Source: Arthrobacter sp. N199823 (GTDB lineage Bacteria > Actinomycetota > Actinomycetes > Actinomycetales > Micrococcaceae). Taken from it: a stretch of 64,000 nucleotides of DNA. Both the position numbers and the translations under genes were made by a program. This document shows, one piece after another, positions 56,535-64,000 of this stretch (the stretch's first letter is position 1; the number at the start of each line of letters is the position of its first letter). The notes below the pieces were generated by a model, which was given only the letters and a program-made list of their open reading frames with translations, ran no database searches and had not been told where the DNA came from. The stretch lies in the NCBI RefSeq assembly GCF_002929705.1, contig NZ_PJIN01000003.1, positions 434,001 to 498,000 of the forward strand. Reading direction: 5' to 3'.

Positions 56535-57725
56535 GTGGCAAAGGCAAAGTTCGAGCGGACCAAGCCGCACGTTAACATCGGCACCATCGGTCACGTTGAC
56601 CATGGTAAGACCACGTTGACTGCTGCCATTTCCAAGGTACTGTACGACAAGTACCCGGATCTCAACGAGCAGCGTGATTTCAGCTCCATCGACTCGGCGC
56701 CGGAAGAGCGCCAGCGTGGTATCACGATCAACATCTCTCACGTTGAGTACCAGACCGAGAAGCGCCACTACGCACACGTAGACGCCCCCGGTCACGCTGA
56801 CTACATCAAGAACATGATCACCGGTGCTGCTCAGATGGACGGCGCTATCTTGGTAGTTGCTGCAACTGACGGCCCGATGGCTCAGACTCGCGAGCACGTT
56901 CTGTTGGCCCGCCAGGTTGGCGTTCCCTACCTGCTGGTCGCACTGAACAAGTCCGACATGGTTGATGACGAAGAACTCCTCGACTTGGTCGAAATGGAAG
57001 TTCGCGAACTGCTCTCCTCACAGGGCTTCGACGGCGACGAGGCACCTGTTGTCCGCGTTTCCGGCCTGAAGGCTCTGGAAGGCGACCCCGTATGGGTCAA
57101 GTCCGTTGAGGACCTGATGGAAGCCGTTGACAACAACGTTCCTGACCCGATCCGCGACAAGGACAAGCCGTTCTTGATGCCGGTTGAAGATGTCTTCACC
57201 ATCACCGGTCGTGGCACCGTCGTTACGGGCCGCGCCGAGCGTGGCACCTTGGGCATCAACTCTGAGGTTGAGATTGTTGGTATCCGCCCGGTCCAGAAGA
57301 CCACGGTTACCGGTATCGAAATGTTCCACAAGCAGCTCGACGAGGCTTGGGCCGGCGAGAACTGTGGTCTGCTGCTCCGCGGTATCAAGCGCGAAGACGT
57401 AGAGCGTGGCCAGGTTATCGTGAAGCCGGGTTCCATTACCCCGCACACCGATTTCGAAGCCAACGTCTACATCTTGGCCAAGGATGAGGGCGGTCGTCAC
57501 AACCCGTTCTACTCCAACTACCGCCCGCAGTTCTACTTCCGCACCACGGATGTTACCGGCGTCATCACCTTGCCTGAGGGCACGGAAATGGTTATGCCTG
57601 GCGACAACACCGAAATGACTGTCGCGCTGATCCAGCCGATCGCCATGGAAGAGGGCCTCGGCTTCGCTATCCGCGAAGGCGGCCGCACCGTTGGTTCAGG
57701 TCGTGTCACCAAGATCATCAAGTAA
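56535..57725 (+). CDS. tuf: Translation elongation factor Tu
   Basis: EF-Tu delivers aminoacyl-tRNA to the ribosome. The 396 residues have G1 '[12 protein letters not shown]', G3 '[22 protein letters not shown]' and G4 'NKSDMVDD', and domains 2 and 3 of normal length. GTG start after a strong TAGGAGGA Shine-Dalgarno. It is the last gene of the block; the S10 operon that often follows is not in this window. Confidence 0.98.
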   Translation: MAKAKFERTKPHVNIGTIGHVDHGKTTLTAAISKVLYDKYPDLNEQRDFSSIDSAPEERQRGITINISHVEYQTEKRHYAHVDAPGHADYIKNMITGAAQMDGAILVVAATDGPMAQTREHVLLARQVGVPYLLVALNKSDMVDDEELLDLVEMEVRELLSSQGFDGDEAPVVRVSGLKALEGDPVWVKSVEDLMEAVDNNVPDPIRDKDKPFLMPVEDVFTITGRGTVVTGRAERGTLGINSEVEIVGIRPVQKTTVTGIEMFHKQLDEAWAGENCGLLLRGIKREDVERGQVIVKPGSITPHTDFEANVYILAKDEGGRHNPFYSNYRPQFYFRTTDVTGVITLPEGTEMVMPGDNTEMTVALIQPIAMEEGLGFAIREGGRTVGSGRVTKIIK

Positions 57726-57749
57726 TTTCTAATTACTTAGATCTATAAG

Positions 57750-57787
57750 GAAGGGCCCCAGCTTCGGCTGGGGCCCTTCTCTTGTTT
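57750..57787 (+). terminator. Terminator after tuf
   Basis: A 13-bp stem (57750-57762 / 57767-57779) with a TTCG tetraloop is followed by TCTTGTTT. Confidence 0.9.
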
Positions 57788-57925
57788 AAGACTTGAATGC
57801 ACGCTTGACATGCCACTTGGGTGGGTTTCGCGAGGTACTGCGGAGCTGATGGAAATGTGCGACGGCGGATGCGCCCCTTCTGCGCGGATCGCCGCCAGAG
57901 TGGTGCCCGGCCCGGGCACCGCCCG

Positions 57926-58369
57926 TTAGTGAGTGGGTACTATGCCGTCCACGATGCCCTGCACCAGTGTTGCGTCCAATGGCTGTCCGGCGTTGATCGA
58001 CAGCAGCGTGGCACCGGCAAAGGTGCCCTCGGCCAGGACACCGATGAGCGTGGCGCGGCGGGGGACGCCGTCGGCGTCCTTGAAGGAGACTGCATAAGCG
58101 TAGGCTTCCTTGCCGGGACTGTTGATGCTGCCCTGCATTTCTTCCACGGCGCCGTAGTTCTGCACATAGTGCGCGGCCATGCCCTGAGTCCAGGCGATGA
58201 CGCCGGCCAGAGTGGCGGCGGTGGCGTCATCGCGGATCAGCGAGACCACATCGCCGTTGGCCAGGCTGAACTGGCGGCTATTGGGCCCGGCGCTGGACTC
58301 GGGGACTGGCTCCGAGCCCTCGGGCAGGGTGAGGGTCAGTCCTAGGTCGGTTTGAAATTGATGGCTCAA
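57926..58369 (-). CDS. Small soluble partner of second WXG100 protein
   Basis: The 147 residues are without signal peptide or membrane helix. The start 'FQTDLGLTLTLPEGSEPVP' followed by alternating strands and a helix recalls small PsbP/DUF1795-like alpha-beta proteins, but I do not assign a family. It lies 63 bp after the WXG100 gene on the same strand, the same spacing as the WXG100 gene and its partner at 7956/7892. A chaperone or immunity role is inference. Convergent with tuf. Confidence 0.7.
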   Translation of the reverse strand: MSHQFQTDLGLTLTLPEGSEPVPESSAGPNSRQFSLANGDVVSLIRDDATAATLAGVIAWTQGMAAHYVQNYGAVEEMQGSINSPGKEAYAYAVSFKDADGVPRRATLIGVLAEGTFAGATLLSINAGQPLDATLVQGIVDGIVPTH

Positions 58370-58432
58370 AGTGGGGCCTCTCGACTGCGTGTAGCGACTT
58401 GGTCTGGCGGGGATGATGCTGGGGTTACGGCG

Positions 58433-60067
58433 CTACTTGGCGGGGCCGTAGTGCGATTCTCCGCGGATGGGCTGGTAGCTCTCATCGTAAGCTGACTTGT
58501 GGGCGGTTCCGGCGTTGACGGTGGTCTCGGACGAAGCACCAACCTTCAGTGATGCGGCACCGCTGTCAAAGTCAACCAAGTTGTTTTCCGTGGAGACAAC
58601 TGAATTTGCCTGCACGGTGACGGCGGAGGCGTGGTAGATCTTCTCCAGGTCGGTTGCGGCGCCTTGGTCATTGCCGCTGGCGGTGTTGCCTAGGTAGCTC
58701 TGGATGAGTCCCTGGTTTTCTGGCGTGTTCTGCAGTTCCAGACTCACGGTGCCTTGCACACCGGCGGCGGCTTCGGCGCTAGGGCCTTCCTTGACAGGGG
58801 TCTCGCCGAGGAATTCTGCCAGCGGATCCTGGGCATTGGGATTAGCCTGGACCTCCGCGGAGCCTTCCAAGGTGCCCTTGAGGTCAATCGTCATCTTCTG
58901 GATATCGCCGTCCTTGTCCATGGACAGTGTCACGCCCGCTTCACCGTCGCCGCCGAACTTCATGCCTTCGCCAAGATCCAGCTCCGCGCTAACCGAAGCT
59001 TTCACGCTGGCGCTTGCGGTCCCGTCGTCCAGGTTCCGCTCATAGGCGAGGTCCAGTTTGGCCGAGGCGGAGGCGCCGTCGGTGATTTCGCCCGTGACGC
59101 CGATGGATAAGGTTCCCTTGGCGTTCAGGTACTCCTTGGTGGAACCGTGTTGGTTGGCTGCGGTGTCCAGTGTCCCTTCGATGTATTCGCCAGGGTTCTT
59201 GACGGCCTCGGAGGCGCGTCCGAAGCTGTCCGGCGGCAGGTCGTTGAGCATTTGCTCTCGGGCAGCCAAGGCTTCCTCGAGGCTGTTGAAGGTGTAGGTC
59301 TTGGATAGCTCGCCGGACAGGGTCGCGTTAGCTCCTGCCGCTGTGCCGGGGGTGTTGACGCCTCCGCCGACATCTCCTGCGAGGGTCAGCTTCACCGATC
59401 CGTCAGCGTTTTGCGTAATCTGACTGGAGAGGTGGGCGCCGCCATGCACCCAGGCGATCTGACCGTCCACACCGATCTTGTCGGTGTGGGAGTACATGGG
59501 AATGGACGATTTTGCCGTCTCCACGAGGTGTTCGCGGATGGCGCGCTGGTCTTCCAGAGGGAGCTTGTCCTCTAGGGCAGCCAGATAATAGGCATTGGGG
59601 ATGCCATTTTCGTCCTGGCCGTCCAGCAATTCCTTCTGCTGTTCGTCGCTGAGACCATTCCACCAGTCCCGCACGTCCTGCTCGCTGCGGTTGCCAAGGT
59701 TTTCCAACTCGTCCTGAAGTGTGCTGGGGGACTTGTCCCCGCTATTTCCGCCACCAGCGTTTCCGCTGCCGTTTCCGCCGCTGCCGCTCAGGCTGCTTTC
59801 ACTGGAGGCGGTTTCCTGCTCTCTGGCCTGGGCCTTCAATTTATCCGCGGTGTCGGTGAACATCTCGCTGGCCGATTTTATCTGTGGCCGCAGGCGAGCC
59901 GTCCAGTCCTGGCGGAACCGCTGGGCATCGGGTCCGGTCCAGCGCGCACGCATGATGGTGGGGTGGAGCTGGCTGGAGGTAGATTCCAGAGCGGATGAGT
60001 ATTTGTTGAAGAGCTTGGCCAGTGCCCGGAGTTCTTCCGGGTCGGCGCCGAGCATTTGTTCGTTCAT
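58433..60067 (-). CDS. WXG100-domain secreted protein with long beta-rich C-terminus
   Basis: The start is at the ATG at 60067, whose product begins 'MNEQMLGADPEELRALA', matching the other WXG100 protein's start; the upstream in-frame start adds a Pro/Arg-rich stretch without support. The 544 residues are a WXG100 module (1-88) with RWTGPDAQRF (WTG 43-45), a junction 'EQETASSESSLSGSGG', a Gly/Ser/Asn linker (to ~112), and a helical segment (113-200). A long region (about 215-520) then has alternating polar/non-polar residues such as 'ASAKLDLAYE' and 'ASVKASVSAELDLG'. A type VII secretion route is expected from the module; the payload function is unknown. Confidence 0.82.
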   Translation of the reverse strand: MNEQMLGADPEELRALAKLFNKYSSALESTSSQLHPTIMRARWTGPDAQRFRQDWTARLRPQIKSASEMFTDTADKLKAQAREQETASSESSLSGSGGNGSGNAGGGNSGDKSPSTLQDELENLGNRSEQDVRDWWNGLSDEQQKELLDGQDENGIPNAYYLAALEDKLPLEDQRAIREHLVETAKSSIPMYSHTDKIGVDGQIAWVHGGAHLSSQITQNADGSVKLTLAGDVGGGVNTPGTAAGANATLSGELSKTYTFNSLEEALAAREQMLNDLPPDSFGRASEAVKNPGEYIEGTLDTAANQHGSTKEYLNAKGTLSIGVTGEITDGASASAKLDLAYERNLDDGTASASVKASVSAELDLGEGMKFGGDGEAGVTLSMDKDGDIQKMTIDLKGTLEGSAEVQANPNAQDPLAEFLGETPVKEGPSAEAAAGVQGTVSLELQNTPENQGLIQSYLGNTASGNDQGAATDLEKIYHASAVTVQANSVVSTENNLVDFDSGAASLKVGASSETTVNAGTAHKSAYDESYQPIRGESHYGPAK

Positions 60068-60207
60068 GTCAGTCCGTTCGGGCGGGGGTGGCCTGCGGGT
60101 GGGTGCGGGGCTACACGTTCTTATGACCAGCGTAGAAGATGTGGGCAAAATTTCCGATGGGCAGTAATGCCCATGGTGCGGCAGCGGCGGCGCTATAGGC
60201 TGGAATC

Positions 60208-60759
60208 ATGGCAATCAGCAAGCAACAAGTTCCTGCGCGGACACTCCGAACCGCATCCATCATCATCTTGGCGTTTGCTGCAGCCTTACTGCTGTTTGGC
60301 TTGAACATGTTTCAGTTGGGGAGCAATCCGGGGAATACTGCTCGGGACCTGCAGGAGTCAGGGCTGCCTGGAACTGTCACCGATGCCCGGGTCAATGTGG
60401 GCCTTAACGACAGTGGGATACATCAATCCTTCAGGGTGGAATTGACGTTTACGGGCAGCGACGGGACGGAACACACGCTCACTACCAACCACTTTCCCGA
60501 CTATCCAGGCCCCGGCATCTCCACTCGAGGCTGGTTGGTGGACTTCCCCACGAAGGGTGAGATCGTGGGCCAACCCGTGCGCTACCGCCTGGGTGAGAGT
60601 CCCGCCGTCGAGCTAGAGAGCGAAATTCCGGCACTGACCGCCACGGGCTGGAGCTTCCCCAACTATCTGGGCCTGGGACTCATGGTCCTCGGCGTTGGTG
60701 CGGGCGTTGGCGGAACCGTGAGCCTAGTGCGCGCCATACGCCGAATTCAGGAGGGCTGA
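60208..60759 (+). CDS. Two-helix membrane protein, DUF3592-like
   Basis: The 183 residues have an N-terminal membrane helix (about 15-36), an extracytoplasmic strand-rich domain ('GTVTDARVNVGLNDSGIHQSFRVELTFTGSDGTEHTLTTNHF', about 54-95, then 'IVGQPVRYRLGESPAVELES') and a C-terminal helix (about 147-171). This is the DUF3592 layout. It is divergent from the WXG100 gene with a 140-bp gap. Function unknown. Confidence 0.75.
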   Translation: MAISKQQVPARTLRTASIIILAFAAALLLFGLNMFQLGSNPGNTARDLQESGLPGTVTDARVNVGLNDSGIHQSFRVELTFTGSDGTEHTLTTNHFPDYPGPGISTRGWLVDFPTKGEIVGQPVRYRLGESPAVELESEIPALTATGWSFPNYLGLGLMVLGVGAGVGGTVSLVRAIRRIQEG

Positions 60760-60762
60760 TCC

Positions 60763-61248
60763 GTGCCTCAGGTCGTTGCCGAACGGACTGTGCGGCTGGA
60801 TGCTGCCACAGCCTTCGAACTCTCCCAGACCACTGGCAACTTCCGGCTGAAGTGGGACCCGTTCATCCACTCGCAGCATTTTGAGGGCGGTGCCACTCAG
60901 GCGGCCAAGGGTGTGCGGACCCGGACGCGGTCGAGGATGGGGCTGCTCATGGTTAGCGAGTACGTCTCGTATGTCCCGGGCCGGAACGTCGGCATGAAGA
61001 TGGTTACCGGGCCGTGGTTTTTTGAGCAGTTTGGCGGTGGCTGGCGTTTTTCCGAGCACGACGGCGGAACTCGCCTAGTCTGGAAGTACACCTTCTCCTG
61101 CCGGCCGGGATGGCTGAGGTGGCTGGCTCACCCCGTTGGCGAATGGTTGCTGGGGCGGGAGATTGAGCGTCGTATTTCAGCGTTTGCCACGGCCTGCGGA
61201 GACGAGGCCCTAATTGCTGAAATGCTGTCGATTTCAGACGCCGGATAG
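60763..61248 (+). CDS. SRPBCC-fold (polyketide cyclase/START-like) protein
   Basis: The 161 residues start with GTG three bases after the previous stop. The pattern 'VVAERTVRLDAATAFELSQTTGNFRLKWDPFI' at the N-terminus and 'GGGWRFSEHDGGTRLVWKYTFSCRPGW' later fits the SRPBCC hydrophobic-pocket fold used by cyclases and lipid-binding proteins. No enzyme assignment is possible. It is co-transcribed with the DUF3592-like gene. Confidence 0.8.
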   Translation: MPQVVAERTVRLDAATAFELSQTTGNFRLKWDPFIHSQHFEGGATQAAKGVRTRTRSRMGLLMVSEYVSYVPGRNVGMKMVTGPWFFEQFGGGWRFSEHDGGTRLVWKYTFSCRPGWLRWLAHPVGEWLLGREIERRISAFATACGDEALIAEMLSISDAG

Positions 61249-61330
61249 TTATATCCATTTGGTGGTCTAAGTGGTGGTTTTGTCCACCTGCTGGCCTAGG
61301 ATGGGAGCCTACAGTCACTAGGGGAGTCGC

Positions 61331-64000
61331 ATGAACCAGGATCGGGTACCTGAAATTCCGGCCCAGCCGCCCTCACCGTCTGCCGTTCAGCAGGCCTATC
61401 GCAGCGGCTACCTGGACGGGCACCTTGCCGGTTGGCGCGACGCCCTTGCAGCCCAGGCCGCCCAGACTGCTTCCGGCGTCCAGATCACACAGGCGGCACC
61501 GGCACAACCTCTTGTGACTTCTCCTGTTGCTGCACCGCCCGTTAATGGGCCGCCGGTTCCCCAACTGCAGCTTCCCCCGCCTCATGCACTGCAACAGCCA
61601 CTGCAACAGCCCGTGCAAGGGCCAACGCAGAGCCAGACCTTCCCCGCCCGGCCCGCAATGGCCGGCCCCCCGCCAAATATCATGCCGGCGCCCGTGCTCC
61701 GCCAAGCCAGCCCCATGGCACCGCCGATCATGGCGCAGCGTCCGCCACATGTTCCCCTTGACCCGGCCGCCTTGGCCGCCCGGAAGAGCCGGCGGGAAAC
61801 CCAGAACATCAACATCACCTTGTACGTTGCCAGCCTGCTGATGGTGGCCGCCGCTGCCTTGTTCGTTGGCAGCAGCCAGCCGGTGCCCGTGCGGCTTGTT
61901 GGGGTCTGGCTGGCCACGGCGCTTTTCTATGGCGCTGGCCTGATGCTCCACAGCAAGGTTGCCAGGCTCAAGCCTGCGGCTGTTGCCTTCACCGGCACCG
62001 CGCTGGCCATCATTCCTTTCGCAGGTCTGGCCACGTACAACCTGGGCTTCCCCGACGCCCCGGTTGTGTGGCTCGTGACGTCGCTGATTGGCACCGTGGC
62101 TTATGTGGTTGCGGCCGTGCGCTTGCAAAGCCGGCTGGTTGTTTACCTGTCCCTCGCCTTCCTACTGTCCACTGCGTGGTCTTCCGTGGCGGTCCTTGGC
62201 GCGGCGCTGGCCTGGTACTTCGCCGCATTGGTTGTCTTCTCGGCACTACTGTCCCTGGCCGGACACCTGCTGGGCAAAAGCGGCGACGAATCCAACTTGT
62301 ATGCCAAGCCGTTGTCCGATCTGGGTCCTTGGTTTGCGCCCGTGGGCATTGCCGGTTCGCTCGTCTTCTCGCTCGCCTTGAACGCGGCCGACCACACCCT
62401 CGTTTTACTCGCGGGTACCATCTACTACGCCGTGATGGTTTCCCTCTGTGCCCCTGCAATGCGCAGGTGGAACTACCTCGGCCTCAGGGCATCCGTGACT
62501 CTTGCTGCTCCCTTTATAGGCTGGCTGATCCAGTCCGAACTGGCGTGGTCGGCCGGGGCATTCACGCTTGGACTGGCCCTGCAAGCTATTGCCGTGGCCT
62601 ACCGCCGGGACCAGCTGACCCTCTTCTTCCGCGAAGGCCGTTGGGCTGACCGCGACGTGTTCACCAGCGTCCCGCTGGTGGCCGCAGGTGCTGTGGCGTG
62701 GACCGTTGGTCTGGCCCTTCCCTTCGGCGTGGAATCGGGCAACTCATCCTTTGTTGCTCTGGGCCTTGCGGTTGCACTGATCACCGCAACCGCTGTGGTG
62801 CCCGCGTTCCTGCCCAAAGGGGAGTGGCTGCCACTGCCAGCCGTGGCGCTCACTCTGCTATGCGCACCGTTCCTGACCGCATCGGATTGGATGGTCCTGA
62901 CGGCGATTGGCGCTATCTACTCGGCCGCCAGGCACCTGTTCGCGCGAAACACCACTTTAGGGCATGCCATGCTGATTGTGGCCCGGGTGCTGGTGAGCGC
63001 CTTTGTGGCAGCGGCGCTGGCACAGTTCATCCCCGCCCAACCGGGCAAGGTCCACTTGATCCTCGCCGTCATGGCCGGAGTCTCGGCGTTGCAGTTGCTG
63101 ACCGATGCCATGCTGGCCAGATTCGGTGCGGCAAACCCGGCCACCAGCTATTCGGCCGCGGCTTGGGCAGTGGTGGGAACCGGACTGGTGGTGCTGCTCT
63201 CGGTTTCCTACGCAGGCCAGTCAAGACTTTCCTTCCTTGGCGCCGCCGCACTGCCCCAGCTGCGGGCGGAGTTCCTGGTTTCGGCTCTTGCCATGGGGCT
63301 TGCAGCGGCCGTACTCTCCCTGACCAAGCTGCCCCGCGCTGGAGGGTTCTCCCGCGCGGAGGTGGTGGCGCCGTCGTACCTTGTCATTGCCGCGCTGTGC
63401 ACCGGACCAGTCTTTGACGCCGGTGGGGCCAGCATCGTCTGGGCTGCCGGGCTGGCCTACCTACTGCTCGCGGGCAGCCTACTGCGCCAGCAGAAAGAAA
63501 CGCTGCACCGCTGGGCCTACTGGCGGGCGGCACGGGCAGTTTCCCTACTGCTGGCCATTGCGCTTTTCCAGCTGTGGCGGGAGTTCGATCCGGCGACAAC
63601 CCTTGCTGGCACCCCCGTGGGTCTTGGCACAATCATGCTGGTGGCCTTGCTGCCCCAGCTGGTGATCCTCACGGTGGTGGCAGGGCATGGCCGGCGCATC
63701 TGGGGGCTGCAGGTCGACGTCGGGCTGACGCTGGCCGCCGTTGTTCTCATGGCGACACCGGGAATCCTCGCTTCTGAACTTGGGCTCTGGACGGCGCGGA
63801 CTGCCGTTGTATTGGCTGCAGCGGCGGTGTCTGCCCTTGCTGCGTGCGGCACTCTGCGCAGCGCCGCCATGTCCACGGTGCTGTGGGCCGGACCGGTGGC
63901 ACTGGCGCTGCTCTCGCTACTCTCGCTGGGTGACCGCCCGCAGGCTGCCGTAGTCGTTGGAATGCTGACGCTCACATCTGGGTTCCTGGCGGCCCGGGCC
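61331..64000 (+). CDS. Very large polytopic membrane protein (truncated by window edge)
   Basis: I translated this frame from the ATG at 61331 (GGGGAG Shine-Dalgarno) and it stays open for 890 codons to the last base. The N-terminus (1-150) is soluble and Pro/Gln/Ala-rich with an acidic-basic 'YRSGYLDGHLAGWRDAL' start. From about residue 160 on it is almost continuous hydrophobic helices, at least 20, separated by short loops. This resembles large actinobacterial membrane proteins of the SCO7613 type, whose function is unknown. The C-terminus is missing here. Confidence 0.85.
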   Translation, partial: MNQDRVPEIPAQPPSPSAVQQAYRSGYLDGHLAGWRDALAAQAAQTASGVQITQAAPAQPLVTSPVAAPPVNGPPVPQLQLPPPHALQQPLQQPVQGPTQSQTFPARPAMAGPPPNIMPAPVLRQASPMAPPIMAQRPPHVPLDPAALAARKSRRETQNINITLYVASLLMVAAAALFVGSSQPVPVRLVGVWLATALFYGAGLMLHSKVARLKPAAVAFTGTALAIIPFAGLATYNLGFPDAPVVWLVTSLIGTVAYVVAAVRLQSRLVVYLSLAFLLSTAWSSVAVLGAALAWYFAALVVFSALLSLAGHLLGKSGDESNLYAKPLSDLGPWFAPVGIAGSLVFSLALNAADHTLVLLAGTIYYAVMVSLCAPAMRRWNYLGLRASVTLAAPFIGWLIQSELAWSAGAFTLGLALQAIAVAYRRDQLTLFFREGRWADRDVFTSVPLVAAGAVAWTVGLALPFGVESGNSSFVALGLAVALITATAVVPAFLPKGEWLPLPAVALTLLCAPFLTASDWMVLTAIGAIYSAARHLFARNTTLGHAMLIVARVLVSAFVAAALAQFIPAQPGKVHLILAVMAGVSALQLLTDAMLARFGAANPATSYSAAAWAVVGTGLVVLLSVSYAGQSRLSFLGAAALPQLRAEFLVSALAMGLAAAVLSLTKLPRAGGFSRAEVVAPSYLVIAALCTGPVFDAGGASIVWAAGLAYLLLAGSLLRQQKETLHRWAYWRAARAVSLLLAIALFQLWREFDPATTLAGTPVGLGTIMLVALLPQLVILTVVAGHGRRIWGLQVDVGLTLAAVVLMATPGILASELGLWTARTAVVLAAAAVSALAACGTLRSAAMSTVLWAGPVALALLSLLSLGDRPQAAVVVGMLTLTSGFLAARA

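Overview
The window is chromosomal DNA of a high-GC Gram-positive bacterium (Actinomycetota), most likely an Arthrobacter-like member of the Micrococcaceae. The evidence is a mycothiol synthase gene next to a GlnR-type regulator (an arrangement known from mycobacteria), WXG100 type VII secretion substrates, many GTG/TTG starts, a Nudix/histidine-phosphatase fusion behind ppk, and the actinobacterial secE-nusG-rplKA / rplJL / rpoBC / rpsLG-fusA-tuf backbone. I saw no phage, integrase, intact insertion sequence or CRISPR array. Layout: 1-4.7 kb holds the end of an MFS transporter, murB, a membrane fatty acid desaturase and an AlkZ-like winged-helix protein. 4.7-12.6 kb is all on the minus strand: an E. 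coli-type asd, a five-gene operon headed by a WXG100-fused secreted protein (5.9-8.9 kb), thyA-folA, and a membrane protein/GntR pair behind a 16-bp perfect inverted repeat. 12.7-19.8 kb carries mutT1-like/ppk, mshD, glnR, a membrane protein, a 37-residue membrane peptide and a nitrobindin-like protein. 19.9-24 kb has a YgfZ-like protein, a PadR regulator with an MFS drug exporter, and a GNAT protein. 24.2-29.3 kb is a compact sortase-assembled pilus locus (VWA adhesin, major pilin, class C sortase) preceded by 21-bp tandem repeats. 29.5-36 kb carries pfkA, a PspC/LiaF-like protein facing a PspC-histidine kinase/LuxR regulator pair, and an aminotransferase. 36.2-57.8 kb is the information-processing block, from tRNA-Trp to tuf. 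It is interrupted by two GNAT genes, a thiolase/YbaK pair next to an inverted pair of 32-bp repeat arrays, and a decayed patatin-like gene. 57.9-64 kb has a second WXG100-fused secreted protein with a small partner, two small proteins and the start of a very large polytopic membrane protein that runs off the window. The strongest candidate for an undescribed system is the pair of WXG100 modules at 5.9-8.9 kb and 57.9-60.1 kb. Their N-terminal ~98 residues, including the linker junction, are closely alike, but the C-terminal payloads are unrelated: a glycine/alanine-rich hydrophobic one and a beta-rich one. Each is followed by its own small partner genes, and in the first case by three similarly built small membrane proteins. 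This looks like modular type VII secreted effectors with chaperone/immunity partners, but that reading is inference. Other unexplained structure includes the 32-bp repeat arrays after rplL, TGCGCATAA repeats near 34.65 kb, and several perfect palindromes placed as operators.
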